NCBI GenBank assembly: GCA_028820845.1
Contig: JAPPII010000124.1
Location: 122,093-186,092 of the forward strand
Direction: 5' to 3'
DNA from: Candidatus Poribacteria bacterium
GTDB lineage: Bacteria; Poribacteria; WGA-4E; WGA-3G
Length of the DNA stretch: 64,000 bases
Shown here: one piece after another, positions 34,910 through 45,494 of the stretch
Layout of the letters: every line of letters starts with the position of its first letter
How positions within the stretch are numbered: position 1 is the stretch's first letter
Notes under the pieces: generated by a model
Told to the model about the DNA's origin: nothing
The model's database searches: none
The model's input: only the letters and a program-made list of their open reading frames with translations
Program-made: the position numbers and the translations under genes

Positions 34910-35380
34910 ATGCCGAGACGTGGAAACATTACCAAGCGCGACGTTAACCCTGACGCAACCTACAATAGCAAATTGGTCTCGAAGTTTATTAATAGTCTCA
35001 TGCTCGATGGAAAGAAGAGCACTGCGCAATCCATTTTATACGAGAGTTTTCAGATCATCGAATCGCGGACAAATGAAGACGGTTTTACGGTTTTTAAGCA
35101 AGCGATTAACAACGTCAAACCTGTGTTAGAAATTCGACCGAGACGGGTCGGTAGCCAAACATACCAAGTCCCGGTTGATGTAAAGGCGGAACGGAAACAA
35201 CGACTGGCTTTCAGCTGGATTATCCAATCGGCGCGTTCTCGCGGTGAAAGACGGATGGCTGAACGTCTCGCAGGCGAAATCATGGAGGCTTCGCGGAACG
35301 AAGGCGGGGCAATCCGTAGAAAAATGGATCAGCATCGGATGGCTGATGCAAACCGGGCTTTTGCACATTATCGATGGTAA
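34910..35380 (+). CDS. rpsG: 30S ribosomal protein S7
   Basis: The 156-residue S7 binds 16S rRNA and starts assembly of the 30S head. MPRRGNITKRD, VRPRRVGSQTYQVPVDV and AERLAGEIMEA are typical segments. AACGGAGG precedes the ATG. It ends 61 bases before fusA. Confidence 0.97.
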   Translation: MPRRGNITKRDVNPDATYNSKLVSKFINSLMLDGKKSTAQSILYESFQIIESRTNEDGFTVFKQAINNVKPVLEIRPRRVGSQTYQVPVDVKAERKQRLAFSWIIQSARSRGERRMAERLAGEIMEASRNEGGAIRRKMDQHRMADANRAFAHYRW

Positions 35381-35441
35381 AAACGTAAGCGCGGTCCTAA
35401 GGACCGCAACTTACTAAAAAATCAAAAGGAGTCACGCAACC

Positions 35442-37559
35442 GTGGCGAACAAAAAACAGGATACCTCCCATCGCTTAGAATTGCCCCACATGCGAAATAT
35501 TGGTATCATGGCGCATATTGATGCCGGTAAAACTACCGTGACCGAGCGAATTTTGTATTATACCGGTAGAGTTTATCGGATCGGTGATGTGGACGATGGC
35601 ACCACCACTATGGATTGGATGGTGCAAGAGCAGGAGCGCGGTATTACAATCACTGCTGCCGCGACAACCTGCCAATGGAAAAAACACCATATTAATATTA
35701 TTGATACACCGGGGCATATTGATTTCACTGTCGAAGTTGAACGTTCTCTCCGCGTCCTTGATGGCGCGGTTGCCGTTTTCTGTGCGGTTGGTGGCGTTGA
35801 ACCCCAATCTGAGACCGTCTGGCGACAGGCTGATAAATACGATATACCGCGCATCGCTTTCGTGAATAAAATGGATCGAACGGGCGCGGATTTCTTTCGT
35901 ACCGTCGAAATGATGGAAGAACGCCTCGGTGCGAACGCCATCCCTGTGCAACTACCAATCGGTTCGGCTGAACAGTTTACGGGTATCGTTGACCTCATCT
36001 CAATGAAAGGGCAGATCTGGAACATGTCTGCTGCCTCTGGACGCGATGGCACTCTCATCCAAGAAACCGATATTCCCGAAGAGATGGAAGAGATGGCATT
36101 GGAATATCGCGAGCGGATGTTGGAGTCTATCGCTGATTCTGATGAAGAACTCCTTCTTAAGTACTTGGATGGTGCTGAGATCTCACCAGAGGAAATTAAA
36201 GCAGGACTCCGTAATGGGGTCGTCACGGGCAAAATTGTCCCGATCCTTTGCGGAACGGCTTTGAAGAACAAGGGAGTCCAACCCCTCTTGGACGCTATCG
36301 TTTCTTACCTGCCAGCACCGACGGATGTGCCACCTGTAATGGGCTTTCATCCGAAGACTGAGGAAGAAGAAGTACGAGAAGCCAATGAGAACGCGCCTTT
36401 CTGTGCGCTGGTATTCAAAATTACAACAGATCCGCACGTCGGTAAACTCACTTATCTCCGTGTCTATTCTGGTGTTCTCCACAAAGGTGATACCCTTTAC
36501 AACAGTAAGACTGGTAAACATGAGCGGATTGGACGTTTGATGCAGATGCATGCCAACAAACGTGAGGAACATGATGCCGTTTATGCCGGTGACATCGCAG
36601 CAGCAATCGGATTAAAAGACCTTTCAACGGGTGATACGCTCTGTGATCCGAAGGCGCATATTACTTTGGAAACGATGGTATTCCCACTTCCCGTCATGGC
36701 TGTTGCTGTTGAACCCCGCACACAATCTGATATTGATAAGTTGAACCTCGCGCTCTCGAAACTTGCCGAAGAGGATCCAACTTTTAAAGTCCATCAAGAC
36801 CCGGAAACAGGACAGACTTTGCTCTCTGGAATGGGTGAACTTCACCTCGAAATCATCGTTGATAGGCTTGTACGCGAATTTAATGTCTCGGCGAATGTCG
36901 GGAATCCAGAAGTCGCCTATCGGGAAACAATTCTTGACTCGGTGAGATCTGTCGGACGTTTTGTGCGCCAATCTGGGGGTAGAGGGCAATTCGGGCACGT
37001 CGTCATTGAAGTAGAACCTCTTGAAAAAGGCACCGGTTTTGAGTTCATAGATGACACGAAGGGCGGCGTTATTCCGCAAGAGTACATTCCAGCGGTACAA
37101 AAAGGAATTGAGAATGCCATGAACACAGGTGTTCTGGCGGGCTATCCGGTGGTGGATGTATCGGTGAAACTCGTTGATGGATCGCATCACGCCGTTGATT
37201 CCTCGGAAATGGCTTTCTCCATAGCCGGATCTATGGCATTCAAAGATGCAATGAAACGGGCCACACCGACACTTCTTGAGCCTATTATGGATGTTGAGGT
37301 GATCGTCCCTGACGAGTATCTCGGCAAGGTGATAGGCGATCTAAACTCCCGGCGCGCACAAATACGTCAAACGGAAGTGCAAGGAAAATCTCGTATTCAG
37401 GTCATTCGTTCTGATGTGCCGCTCTCAGAGATGTTTGGATACGTCAAGGTCCTTAGGTCGCTCACCCAAGGTAGAGCGAACTACTCTATGGAATTTTCTC
37501 ATTATAACGAAGTCCCTACCAGTGTAATGGAGGACTTAATTTCAGCAGCGAAACGTTAA
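35442..37559 (+). CDS. fusA: Translation elongation factor G
   Basis: Ribosomal translocation GTPase of 705 residues. The start is GTG with AAAGGAG upstream. G1 motif AHIDAGKTT (about residues 24-32), G2 ERGIT, G3 DTPGH, and G4 NKMD are intact. Domains II-V follow with GMGELHLEI and [21 protein letters not shown] single full EF-G is expected here in the str operon. Confidence 0.97.
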   Translation: MANKKQDTSHRLELPHMRNIGIMAHIDAGKTTVTERILYYTGRVYRIGDVDDGTTTMDWMVQEQERGITITAAATTCQWKKHHINIIDTPGHIDFTVEVERSLRVLDGAVAVFCAVGGVEPQSETVWRQADKYDIPRIAFVNKMDRTGADFFRTVEMMEERLGANAIPVQLPIGSAEQFTGIVDLISMKGQIWNMSAASGRDGTLIQETDIPEEMEEMALEYRERMLESIADSDEELLLKYLDGAEISPEEIKAGLRNGVVTGKIVPILCGTALKNKGVQPLLDAIVSYLPAPTDVPPVMGFHPKTEEEEVREANENAPFCALVFKITTDPHVGKLTYLRVYSGVLHKGDTLYNSKTGKHERIGRLMQMHANKREEHDAVYAGDIAAAIGLKDLSTGDTLCDPKAHITLETMVFPLPVMAVAVEPRTQSDIDKLNLALSKLAEEDPTFKVHQDPETGQTLLSGMGELHLEIIVDRLVREFNVSANVGNPEVAYRETILDSVRSVGRFVRQSGGRGQFGHVVIEVEPLEKGTGFEFIDDTKGGVIPQEYIPAVQKGIENAMNTGVLAGYPVVDVSVKLVDGSHHAVDSSEMAFSIAGSMAFKDAMKRATPTLLEPIMDVEVIVPDEYLGKVIGDLNSRRAQIRQTEVQGKSRIQVIRSDVPLSEMFGYVKVLRSLTQGRANYSMEFSHYNEVPTSVMEDLISAAKR

Positions 37560-37569
37560 GTATTTAGGA

Positions 37570-37615
37570 TGTGCCCGAACTGTAGGAGTGTTATCTCTTC
37601 CTATAAGCGGGCACA
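37570..37615 (+). other. Inverted repeat between fusA and tuf
   Basis: TGTGCCCG (37570-37577) and CGGGCACA (37608-37615) enclose a second stem formed by TAGGAG and CTTCCTA. The structure starts ten bases after the fusA stop codon. Without a T-run it is more likely an RNA processing or stabilising structure than a terminator. Confidence 0.5.
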
Positions 37616-37713
37616 GTGTTTGAGTAAATGAAACGGTTTGCCATACGCTAAGACGTTTGGCTACCTTATAGAAATGGGGGACGCGGTTTTAAGATATAAA
37701 GTGTATGTATCTA

Positions 37714-37742
37714 TTGACAGTACTTGAAACGGTGTCTACAAT
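37714..37742 (+). promoter_or_regulatory. Promoter for tuf
   Basis: TTGACA (37714-37719) and TACAAT (37737-37742) with a 17-base spacer lie 38 bases before the tuf start, allowing EF-Tu to be made above the level of the upstream operon. Confidence 0.8.
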
Positions 37743-37780
37743 ACCCAAAACAACACAATTTTATTGGAGCTCGGACAAAA

Positions 37781-38989
37781 ATGGCTAAGGAAACGTTTGA
37801 AAGGACTAAGCCACACGTCAATATTGGAACAATTGGCCACGTTGACCACGGTAAGACAACGCTTACGGCGGCGATTACTATGGTGCTCTCGAACCTTGCC
37901 AACGAAGATTACGTCATGGAATATGACGAGATCGACAAGGCACCGGAAGAAAAAGAGCGTGGTATTACGATTAATACAGCCCACGTGGAGTATGAAACTG
38001 AGAATCGGCATTATGCCCACGTTGATTGCCCAGGACACGCCGACTATATCAAGAACATGATTACAGGCGCAGCACAGATGGACGGGGCTATTCTCGTTGT
38101 GTCTGCTGCTGATGGTCCTATGCCGCAAACCCGTGAGCACGTCCTACTCGCTCGACAGGTGAACGTGCCGTCCCTCGTTGTCTACCTTAACAAGGCAGAC
38201 ATGGTTGATGACGAAGAGCTTCTCGAACTCGTTGAACTCGAAGTCCGTGAATTGCTAAGCGACTATGAATTCCCCGGTGATGATATTCCGGTCGTTATCG
38301 GATCTGCCCTTCAAGCCTATGAAGAAATGGACGGTGGCGGCGATCCGAATAGCGAAGCATGTGCATCCATCTTGGAACTCATGGAAGCCGTTGATGACTA
38401 CATTCCAGAACCTGTCCGCGACACTGAAAAAACCTTCTTGATGCCGATTGAGGACATCTTTACCATTAGTGGACGCGGTACGGTCGTTACGGGACGGGTT
38501 GAGCGTGGTATCATTAAAACAGGCGATTCCGTTGAAATCGTGGGGCTCCGCGAAACACAAACCACCGTTGTCACTGGTGTTGAAATGTTCCGTAAACTCC
38601 TTGACGAGGGACGTGCGGGTGATAATATTGGTGCCTTGATACGGGGTGTTGACCGCGATGAAGTTGAGCGCGGGCAAGTCTTGGCAATTCCAGGCACTGT
38701 TCAACCACACACCAAGTTTGAAGCCGAAGCTTACATTCTGACAAAAGATGAAGGTGGACGCCACAATCCCTTCTTTAGCGGATACCGCCCGCAGTTCTAT
38801 TTCCGGACAACTGACGTGACTGGAGAGATGAACTTGCCTGAAGGCATTGAAATGATTATGCCCGGCGACAACGCCCAGATTACCGTTGAACTGTCTAAAC
38901 CTATCGCGATGGAGGAGCAACTCCGATTCGCTATTCGAGAAGGTGGACAGACTATCGGTGCCGGTGTTGTCTCCAGAATTCTTGAGTAA
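37781..38989 (+). CDS. tuf: Translation elongation factor Tu
   Basis: Delivers aminoacyl-tRNA to the ribosome as a GTP complex. The ATG at 37781 gives the family start [20 protein letters not shown]1 [10 protein letters not shown]2 RGITI, G3 DCPGH and G4 NKADM (usually NKCDM) are present. The last helix region reads [10 protein letters not shown] where most EF-Tu have REGGRTVGAG. The length of 402 residues includes the slightly longer switch region. GGAG lies upstream. It has its own promoter and a hairpin after its stop. Confidence 0.97.
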   Translation: MAKETFERTKPHVNIGTIGHVDHGKTTLTAAITMVLSNLANEDYVMEYDEIDKAPEEKERGITINTAHVEYETENRHYAHVDCPGHADYIKNMITGAAQMDGAILVVSAADGPMPQTREHVLLARQVNVPSLVVYLNKADMVDDEELLELVELEVRELLSDYEFPGDDIPVVIGSALQAYEEMDGGGDPNSEACASILELMEAVDDYIPEPVRDTEKTFLMPIEDIFTISGRGTVVTGRVERGIIKTGDSVEIVGLRETQTTVVTGVEMFRKLLDEGRAGDNIGALIRGVDRDEVERGQVLAIPGTVQPHTKFEAEAYILTKDEGGRHNPFFSGYRPQFYFRTTDVTGEMNLPEGIEMIMPGDNAQITVELSKPIAMEEQLRFAIREGGQTIGAGVVSRILE

Positions 38990-38996
38990 TAGAGCA

Positions 38997-39022
38997 GGCG
39001 GAACAACCAGTTCCGCCCTTTT
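38997..39022 (+). terminator. Probable terminator after tuf
   Basis: GGCGGAAC (38997-39004) and GTTCCGCC (39010-39017) form an eight-pair stem with a five-base loop, followed by CTTTT. The T-run is short, so read-through into rpsJ is possible. Confidence 0.6.
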
Positions 39023-39089
39023 AAGGCATCAACAGAGGGTTTCGTTCCTACAAAAAGCGTTCCCTGTTTGATGAAGGCGATACGGAAAG

Positions 39090-39401
39090 ATGGACAATCA
39101 AAAGATTCGGATCCGGCTCAGGGCATTTGACTATCGGTTGTTGGATCTGTGGTCAAAGCAAATAGCAGATACTGCAAAACGGACGGGCGCAGCTGTTTCT
39201 GGTCCAATTCCATTGCCGACGAAAAAGCATCTCTATACCGTTCAGCGTTCGACTTTTAAAGATAAGAAATCGCGCGAACAGTTTGAGATGCGGATTCATA
39301 AACGGCTTTTGGATATCTCAGAAACAACCCCTAAAACCGTTGATGATTTAATGCGGTTGGACCTGCCTGCAGGTGTTGATGTCAAAATTACGCTTCTCTA
39401 A
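39090..39401 (+). CDS. rpsJ: 30S ribosomal protein S10
   Basis: The 103-residue S10, first gene of the S10 operon, also the partner of NusB in antitermination. [15 protein letters not shown] and [18 protein letters not shown] are diagnostic. It is followed not directly by rplC but by a 212-base gap filled with an inverted-repeat element. Confidence 0.97.
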   Translation: MDNQKIRIRLRAFDYRLLDLWSKQIADTAKRTGAAVSGPIPLPTKKHLYTVQRSTFKDKKSREQFEMRIHKRLLDISETTPKTVDDLMRLDLPAGVDVKITLL

Positions 39402-39421
39402 CTATTAGCTCTGGTCACCGC

Positions 39422-39602
39422 TCCACTACGTTGCGCGGTGGTGTGCGTCGAATTCTGACGCGACTGAGGATATGTATGATTCTTAATCTGCTATCTATCA
39501 GCATCCAGAGGAAGCTGGACCTAACCACAAACCCCGGTTCATACCCCGGTGAAGCCCATACGGGCTTCATACCGTTGATTCTGGTTTGTGAAACGTAGTG
39601 GA
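39422..39602. mobile_element. MITE-like element inserted between rpsJ and rplC
   Basis: TCCACTACGTT (39422-39432) and AACGTAGTGGA (39592-39602) are perfect 11-base inverted ends of a 181-base unit. Inside, CACAAACC (39526-39533) pairs with GGTTTGTG (39583-39590), and GAAGCCC with GGGCTTC. The right end is 11 bases before the rplC start codon, so it now supplies that gene's leader. The 15-mer TTCATACCGTTGATT within it recurs at 46744-46758. Confidence 0.65.
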
Positions 39603-39613
39603 TTCTTAGAAAA

Positions 39614-40255
39614 ATGATTAATGGAATTATAGGCCGCAAGGTCGGCATGACGCAAGTCTTTGAGGAATCAGGCAAAGCGATACCTGTTACCGTTATTCAA
39701 GCGGGTCCCTGTCCGATTGTCCAACTGAAAACGCAAGAAAAAGACGGCTATCAGGCAGTTCAGTTAGGTTTCGGTGAACAGAAAGAGAGTCGTACGAATA
39801 GTCCGAAGCGCGGACACTTCGCGAAAGCTGGCGTAGACCCAGCATTCGTACTTCGTGAATTTCGGGTTCAGAGTCTTGAGGATGTGTCCGTAGGGAATGT
39901 CGTTGATGCAAGCCTCTTTTCAGCTGGTGAGTTTGTTGACGTAACAGGCACCTCAAAAGGACGTGGTTTCACAGGTGTGGTTAAACGCTGGGGATTCGCT
40001 GGTGGTAAGAAGAGCCACGGGGGTGAACAAGACCTTCGCCGACCGGGTTCTATCGGGGCAAGTGCGACACCCTCTCGCGTTTTTAAAGGGAAGCGCATGG
40101 CTGGACGTCATGGTGCTAAACGACATACTGTCCAAAATCTACCTGTGATTCAAGCCGATGCCGACCGCAACCTATTGGTTGTAAAAGGAGCTGTACCGGG
40201 ACCACCCAACGGACTTCTCCTAATTAAAAAGGCATCTAAAGCACGCAATGCATAG
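39614..40255 (+). CDS. rplC: 50S ribosomal protein L3
   Basis: The 213-residue L3 lies near the peptidyl-transferase centre. INGIIGRKVGMTQVFEESGKAIPVTVI and the FAGGKKSHGGEQDLRRPGSIG extended loop are typical. No good ribosome binding site is seen because the preceding repeat element reaches to 11 bases from the ATG. It ends 48 bases before the rplD start. Confidence 0.96.
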   Translation: MINGIIGRKVGMTQVFEESGKAIPVTVIQAGPCPIVQLKTQEKDGYQAVQLGFGEQKESRTNSPKRGHFAKAGVDPAFVLREFRVQSLEDVSVGNVVDASLFSAGEFVDVTGTSKGRGFTGVVKRWGFAGGKKSHGGEQDLRRPGSIGASATPSRVFKGKRMAGRHGAKRHTVQNLPVIQADADRNLLVVKGAVPGPPNGLLLIKKASKARNA

Positions 40256-40303
40256 TCGGCAATGACGGCTCAACGGTTGCCGAGAGGAAGCAAACACACA
40301 AAG

Positions 40304-40951
40304 ATGTCAACTTTAGACGTACACAACAGTTCCGGCGATGTCCTTCGCGAAAAGGAATTGGCTGATGTGTTCACCGATGCTGAGGTGAACGGTCCAGTCA
40401 TTCACCAGTGTGTTGTTGCCTATCTTGCTAATCAGCGGCAAGGCAGCGCATCAACAAAGACTCGGAGCGACGTGAGGGGGAGTGGAAGAAAACTCTATCG
40501 CCAAAAGGGAACCGGTAGAGCCCGTGTCGGGCATGCTAAATCCCCGATTCGAGTCCACGGTGGTGTAGCGTTTGGACCGAAGCCTCGCAGCTACCGGCAG
40601 TATACGCCCAAACGCGTCCGGCGGCTTGGACTTCATAGCGCGCTCGCTGATAGGTTCCAAAATCAGCAGTGTATCCTCGTTGAAGACTTCGCGCTTGAGC
40701 GTCCACGCACTAAAGACATGGTTAGCATGTTGAAATCTGTGAACGCCGAAGGCAAAGTGTTGCTCATACTTGATGAACCTAATCAGAATATCCATCTATC
40801 TGTGCGGAACATCCCTAAAGTGAATGTCTGTACATGGGATACGCTCAATGTTTACCAAGTTATGTGGCATGACACATTGATAATCACCGAGAATGCTGTC
40901 GAAAAATTGGAATCCAAGTTCGTTAATACCGGTTCTGAGGCAGAAGGATAA
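40304..40951 (+). CDS. rplD: 50S ribosomal protein L4
   Basis: L4 reaches into the exit tunnel and in some bacteria represses the S10 operon. ATG 40304 gives [19 protein letters not shown], which aligns with the usual L4 N-terminus; a longer frame from ATG 40262 adds 14 residues without family support. [19 protein letters not shown] is the tunnel-loop signature. The product is 215 residues. Its stop lies five bases before rplW. Confidence 0.94.
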   Translation: MSTLDVHNSSGDVLREKELADVFTDAEVNGPVIHQCVVAYLANQRQGSASTKTRSDVRGSGRKLYRQKGTGRARVGHAKSPIRVHGGVAFGPKPRSYRQYTPKRVRRLGLHSALADRFQNQQCILVEDFALERPRTKDMVSMLKSVNAEGKVLLILDEPNQNIHLSVRNIPKVNVCTWDTLNVYQVMWHDTLIITENAVEKLESKFVNTGSEAEG

Positions 40952-40956
40952 GACTG

Positions 40957-41256
40957 ATGAAGGATGTATATCAGGTTATATTACAACCGCTGATTACAGA
41001 GAAGAGCACGATTCTTCGCGACGCTAATAAGTATGTTTTCGTTGTGGATCGAAACGCAACGAAGCCTCAGATTCGTCGAGCTGCAGAAGAATTGTTTGAT
41101 ATTCATGGGGATATTCTCAAAGTTCGCACAATGCGCGTTCGTGGTAAACCGAAAGGTAAAATGTTGCGGTACCAGCGTGGACGTAGACCACATTGGAAAA
41201 AAGCCATTATTACCCTCAGAGAAGGCGCGACGATCCAAGCTTTTGAGTCTATATAG
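40957..41256 (+). CDS. rplW: 50S ribosomal protein L23
   Basis: The 99-residue L23 lies at the tunnel exit and docks SRP and trigger factor. VILQPLITEKSTIL and YVFVVDRNATKPQIRRAAEE are typical. It is five bases from rplD and 23 bases from rplB. Confidence 0.96.
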   Translation: MKDVYQVILQPLITEKSTILRDANKYVFVVDRNATKPQIRRAAEELFDIHGDILKVRTMRVRGKPKGKMLRYQRGRRPHWKKAIITLREGATIQAFESI

Positions 41257-41279
41257 GATAAGCAGATAAGGAACTCACA

Positions 41280-42095
41280 GTGCCTAAAACATATACACCT
41301 GTAACCCCAAGTCGCCGGTTTATGACCGGTTATACCTTTGAAGAGCTTACCCGGAGTAAACCGGAGAAGTCTCTCGTCAAAGGCAGTAAAAAGATGGCTG
41401 GGCGGAACGCCAACGGGCGCCTAACGGTGAGGCGTCGCGGGGGCGGACACAAACGCCGATATCGGGTTATTGATTTCAAACGCGACAAGTTTGGTGTACC
41501 TGCCAAAGTCGCCGCAATTGAATATGATCCGAACCGCTCTGCACACATAGCCCTCCTCCATTATCGGGATGGAGAGAAACGATATATTCTCGCGCCAGTG
41601 GGTATACAGGTCGGCGATATACTCACCTCAGGCGCGGATGCGGAAATTCGGGTTGGAAACGCCTTACCGCTTGAAAGAATCCCGCTCGGTTCTTCAATCC
41701 ATAATATAGAGATGCGCCCCGGTAAAGGTGGGCAATTGGTGCGAAGTGCCGGTGCTGCCGCCTCTTTGGTTGACAGGGAGGGAAAGTACGCACGTATTCA
41801 GTTGCCTTCTGGTGAAATTCGACTCGTTCCGGTGAATGCTATGGCGACGCTTGGGCAAGTCGGGAACGTTAGCCAGATTGTTATCGGCAAAGCTGGACGT
41901 TCGAGATGGCTTGGGAAACGTCCGAAAGTTAGAGGCGTAGCGATGAACCCTATCGATCATCCGCATGGTGGTGGTGAAGGAAAAAGTTCGGGTGGTAGAC
42001 ATCCGGTCACCCCGTGGGGTTTTCCCACTAAGGGGTATAAGACGCGGAACCCGAAGAAGAAATCAGGACGCTACATTTTCGGGAAACGAAAATAG
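41280..42095 (+). CDS. rplB: 50S ribosomal protein L2
   Basis: The 271-residue L2 is needed for subunit joining and peptidyl transfer. The start is GTG with AAGGAA upstream. [22 protein letters not shown] and the C-terminal [26 protein letters not shown] region (conserved His included) are present. Length is normal. Confidence 0.97.
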   Translation: MPKTYTPVTPSRRFMTGYTFEELTRSKPEKSLVKGSKKMAGRNANGRLTVRRRGGGHKRRYRVIDFKRDKFGVPAKVAAIEYDPNRSAHIALLHYRDGEKRYILAPVGIQVGDILTSGADAEIRVGNALPLERIPLGSSIHNIEMRPGKGGQLVRSAGAAASLVDREGKYARIQLPSGEIRLVPVNAMATLGQVGNVSQIVIGKAGRSRWLGKRPKVRGVAMNPIDHPHGGGEGKSSGGRHPVTPWGFPTKGYKTRNPKKKSGRYIFGKRK

Positions 42096-42158
42096 TCGTT
42101 TTCATTGGGGATTTCATGCCTGATGGGCATAGTGTCTACAAGGTAGAGGAGAAACACA

Positions 42159-42428
42159 ATGGCGCGTTCTCTCAAAAAGGGACCTTACATAGACCCGAAA
42201 CTTGTGAAGAAGATAAACGCTATGGAGCGTTCTGGTAGCAAACGGGTCATTCGCACATGGTCTCGCCGCTCAATGGTAACCCCTGAGTTGGTAGGGCATA
42301 CCTTGGCGATTTACAATGGGAAGAAATTTTTTCCAGTGTATATTACAGAGAATATGGTAGGACATAAACTCGGTGAATTCTCGCCAACACGGACCTTCCG
42401 GTCTCACTCAGGTGGCGGTGTTAGATAG
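42159..42428 (+). CDS. rpsS: 30S ribosomal protein S19
   Basis: The 89-residue S19 lies in the 30S head. [18 protein letters not shown] and [18 protein letters not shown] are diagnostic. AGAGGAG precedes the ATG. A gap of 124 bases follows before rplV. Confidence 0.97.
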   Translation: MARSLKKGPYIDPKLVKKINAMERSGSKRVIRTWSRRSMVTPELVGHTLAIYNGKKFFPVYITENMVGHKLGEFSPTRTFRSHSGGGVR

Positions 42429-42552
42429 TTTGATAATAGCCTTCATCGTGGATAGCAGATGTTCACATATCCCTATTTCGTTCAGAAATGGGGTTGCAAG
42501 TTCTGTTGAGGAAGCGATGAAATTAGAAAATTGCTTTTATTAGGAGACACTG

Positions 42553-42906
42553 ATGGAAGCCAGATCCAGGATTCGGAACGCGTCGGTTGCACCTCGGAAA
42601 GCACGCTTAGTAGCCGATCTCGTCCGTAATCAGTATGTTGAGGATGCATTAAGTCAATTGCGCTTTACACATAAAGCCGCATCCCCGATAATTTACAAGT
42701 TGATTCAATCAGCAGCTGCCAACGCGCAGTATCAAGACCCGAGTGTTGATATCGCGGAATTATACATCAAGGAAATTCGGGTTGACGAGGGGATTACGCG
42801 GAAGTGGATTCGGCCCCGGGCGCGAGGTATGGCGAATAGGATTCTAAAGCGCAGCAGCCATATCACCGTCGTCGTTGATGAGGAGAGTACTGAGAATGGT
42901 GAGTAA
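42553..42906 (+). CDS. rplV: 50S ribosomal protein L22
   Basis: The 117-residue L22 lines the exit tunnel. VAPRKARLVADLVRNQ and RKWIRPRARGMANRILKRSSHI are typical, the second forming the tunnel hairpin. TTAGGAG lies upstream. Confidence 0.97.
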   Translation: MEARSRIRNASVAPRKARLVADLVRNQYVEDALSQLRFTHKAASPIIYKLIQSAAANAQYQDPSVDIAELYIKEIRVDEGITRKWIRPRARGMANRILKRSSHITVVVDEESTENGE

Positions 42907-42987
42907 CGATGTGTACCTTTACACAGCATCACCCCAGACAGCTCAGCCTCCACGTCGCGAATGGGAAAGATCCGACAGGAGGTTTGT

Positions 42988-43797
42988 GTGGGACAGAAAA
43001 CTCACCCGCGTGGATTACGCTTAGGAATCATTGAAACGTGGGATTCAAAATGGTACAGCGAACGGGATTACGCAAAGTGGCTCCATGAAGATTTTCAGAT
43101 TCAGGAGTTCGTCAAAGAGCAACTTGCGCGCGCTGGGATTTCACGCGTTGAAGTCGAACGGGTAGCAGACCGTTGTAGTATTAATATCCATACGGCGCGC
43201 CCTGGAATTGTCATCGGCCGCCGTGGAGCAGAAGCTGAGAAATTACAAGCATTACTCGAAAAGCACGTTGGATGTCCAGTCCGGATTAATGTCTCGGAGA
43301 TTAAAACTCCCGAATTGGATGCACAACTTGTATCGGAAGCTGTCGCGACCCAAATCGAACGTCGCGCCAGTTTTAAACAGGTGATGCGACGGAATATCAC
43401 AAGTTCAATTCAAGCTGGGGCATTGGGCGTTAAAATTATGGTGAGTGGTAGACTTGATGGCAAGGAGATCGCCCGATCTGAGTCCAGTCTTGAGGGACGG
43501 GTACCCCTTCATACGCTTAGAGCTGATGTTGACTACGGATTTACCGAAGCGAATACAACATACGGTAAAATAGGCGTCAAAACGTGGATTTTCAAGGGCG
43601 AAATTATTGGTGTCCCTGATAAATTAAAAGGCGATCCCTCTGCACGCCGCCAACCCGGCCGTCGTGAAGATACAGGTTCACAGCGTCCAGATCGTCGCCA
43701 AGGGGACAGACGTTCCGGACAATCTGGAGAACAAGGCAGAGGAAGGGGCCGACGCCGACAGCGTCGGGGGCGTGGCAATTCCCAAAGCCGTTCATAA
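42988..43797 (+). CDS. rpsC: 30S ribosomal protein S3
   Basis: Start GTG 42988 follows AGGAGG and gives the canonical [14 protein letters not shown]. The KH domain ([15 protein letters not shown]) and C-terminal domain ([23 protein letters not shown]) are complete. A tail of about 50 residues, rich in Arg, Gly and Gln ([14 protein letters not shown]), extends past the usual end; together the product is 269 residues. S3 helps unwind mRNA at the ribosome entry. Confidence 0.96.
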   Translation: MGQKTHPRGLRLGIIETWDSKWYSERDYAKWLHEDFQIQEFVKEQLARAGISRVEVERVADRCSINIHTARPGIVIGRRGAEAEKLQALLEKHVGCPVRINVSEIKTPELDAQLVSEAVATQIERRASFKQVMRRNITSSIQAGALGVKIMVSGRLDGKEIARSESSLEGRVPLHTLRADVDYGFTEANTTYGKIGVKTWIFKGEIIGVPDKLKGDPSARRQPGRREDTGSQRPDRRQGDRRSGQSGEQGRGRGRRRQRRGRGNSQSRS

Positions 43798-43829
43798 CGC
43801 TACTGACACATTTTAAGGAGGCATTTGAG

Positions 43830-44243
43830 GTGTTAATGCCCAAACGCGTGATGCATCGAAATGTGCATCGCGGAAAACGCCGTGGAAAACCGGTCCGAGG
43901 TTCAAAAATTAACTTCGGCGAATACGGATTACAAGCAATGGAAGCTGGCTGGATTACAAGCAACCAGATCGAGTCTGCTCGTATTGCGATTACACGCTAC
44001 GTACGCCGTGGTGGTAAACTTTGGATCAAAATTTTTCCGCATAAGCCGGTTAGTAAAAAGCCTGCTGAAACGCGCATGGGGAGTGGAAAAAAAGGTCCCC
44101 CTGAATTTTGGGTCGCTGTCGTTAAACCCGGCAGAGTCCTTTATGAATTAAGCGGCGTTTCGCTTGAGGATGCAAAAGGGGCGTTTGAACGAGCCGCCCA
44201 CAAATTACCAGTCAAGACTAAGTTTGTTGCACGGAATGAGTAA
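43830..44243 (+). CDS. rplP: 50S ribosomal protein L16
   Basis: The 137-residue L16 organises the A-site region of the 50S subunit. GTG 43830 has AAGGAGG upstream and gives [43 protein letters not shown] is the family signature. An 84-base gap follows before rpmC. Confidence 0.96.
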   Translation: MLMPKRVMHRNVHRGKRRGKPVRGSKINFGEYGLQAMEAGWITSNQIESARIAITRYVRRGGKLWIKIFPHKPVSKKPAETRMGSGKKGPPEFWVAVVKPGRVLYELSGVSLEDAKGAFERAAHKLPVKTKFVARNE

Positions 44244-44327
44244 TTTCGTCTGCGATTCCGGTTGGAGAAAATACCCCTGGCGAGCACGGCGCGGTAACTT
44301 TGACAACACGTAAGGAGAATCAGAAAA

Positions 44328-44516
44328 ATGAAAGCGGATGAACTACGCGGTAAGACAACTGAAGAATTGGAAGGTGAATTGCAGTCTCTAAAAGAGACTT
44401 TATTTAACCAGAGGTTCCGAAGTATCTTAGGACAACAAGAGGACACGACACGTATCGGCAAGATTCGCAAGGATATCGCTCGTGTGAAAACTGTGCTGCA
44501 AGGACGTTCACAATAG
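44328..44516 (+). CDS. rpmC: 50S ribosomal protein L29
   Basis: The 62-residue L29 is a two-helix protein at the tunnel exit. ELRGKTTEELEGELQSLKETLFNQRF and the RIGKIRKDIARVKTVL ending are typical. AAGGAG lies upstream. Confidence 0.95.
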   Translation: MKADELRGKTTEELEGELQSLKETLFNQRFRSILGQQEDTTRIGKIRKDIARVKTVLQGRSQ

Positions 44517-44689
44517 AGAGTCATTGGTTATCAGGCATCGGCTGTCGGTTAAGTGGTTTCATGTAACAATTTACCACGCCTTAGAGTATTCCAAGTCCGC
44601 GCAGGTTGTTACAAAAACGATTTTTAACTAATAACTGACAACCGACAACTATTAACACCAATAGGTCTTGGTAGGTTTGGAGGATAAAG
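44517..44689. repeat. Inverted repeat element between rpmC and rpsQ
   Basis: The left part (GGTTATCAGGCATCGGCTGT) and the right part (AATAACTGACAACCGACAAC) are imperfect inverted copies. The GTCGGTTGTCAGTTATTAG-type sequence is the same family as patches at 17117, 46379, 51510 and 54280. It separates two genes that are normally adjacent, without breaking either. Confidence 0.6.
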
Positions 44690-44965
44690 TTGAACGAGGA
44701 AAGGCGAAGACATCGCAAATTTCGGACAGGCCTTGTTACGAGTAACAGTATGGACAAAACTGTTTCAGTCTCGCTTGTGCGGCGATATCAACACCCCCTT
44801 TACAAGAAGGTCGTCCGGAAAACGAAGAAGATTCTGGCTCACGATGAACAGAATAGTTGTAATGTCGGTGACGTGGTACAGGTTGTCGAAACCCGTCCAC
44901 TGAGCCGTCATAAACGGTGGCGGGTCCAAACGATAGTGAGCTCGGTGCAACCCGCAGACGATTAA
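44690..44965 (+). CDS. rpsQ: 30S ribosomal protein S17
   Basis: The 91-residue S17 binds 16S rRNA early in assembly. The TTG start is supported by TTTGGAGG upstream. GLVTSNSMDKTVSVSLVRRYQHPLYKKVV is diagnostic. A 150-base gap precedes rplN. Confidence 0.95.
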   Translation: MNEERRRHRKFRTGLVTSNSMDKTVSVSLVRRYQHPLYKKVVRKTKKILAHDEQNSCNVGDVVQVVETRPLSRHKRWRVQTIVSSVQPADD

Positions 44966-45115
44966 GTACCGATATAACAGATGTCCGTCGTTTCTGCCGC
45001 GTACATGGAACAGATGACGCGCCAGCAACGAGTGGTACTTGAGAAGGAAGGGTTTCATCCCGACTCTGACGTTTCCGAAACACACATTTTTGAAACGCTG
45101 GAGGAGGATACAAAG

Positions 45116-45484
45116 ATGGTTCAATCATATACTCGATTAACCTGTGCCGACAATACTGGCGCGAGGAAATTAATGTGCATTAGTGTGTTAGGTGGAACTC
45201 GTCGTCGTTATGCGCGCGTGGGTGATGTGATTGTTGCAAGCATCAAGGAGGCAGTGCCTAATACATCCGTGAAGGCTGGCGAAGTTGTTCGCGCGGTTGT
45301 TGTCCGTACTGCCAAGGAATATCGGCGTGCAGATGGTTCCTATATCAAATTCGACCAGAATGCGGCGGTGCTTATTGACCCGCAGAACCAACCGCGCGGC
45401 ACGCGTATCTTCGGACCCGTCGCGCGCGAGCTCAGAGAGAAGGCGTTCACCCGAATCGTCTCGCTCGCGCCTGAGGTTATTTAG
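45116..45484 (+). CDS. rplN: 50S ribosomal protein L14
   Basis: The 122-residue L14 contacts the 30S subunit and is the first gene of the classical spc operon. ATG 45116 has GGAGGAGG upstream and gives [19 protein letters not shown]. An in-frame extension of 45 codons back to 44981 exists but has no L14 homology and is taken as chance. The C-terminus [16 protein letters not shown] is typical. Confidence 0.96.
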   Translation: MVQSYTRLTCADNTGARKLMCISVLGGTRRRYARVGDVIVASIKEAVPNTSVKAGEVVRAVVVRTAKEYRRADGSYIKFDQNAAVLIDPQNQPRGTRIFGPVARELREKAFTRIVSLAPEVI

Positions 45485-45494
45485 GAGGACAATT

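Noticed and set aside
44981..45115. 45-codon in-frame extension upstream of rplN
   Set aside because: The L14 family starts at 45116 with a strong binding site, and the extension has no homology.
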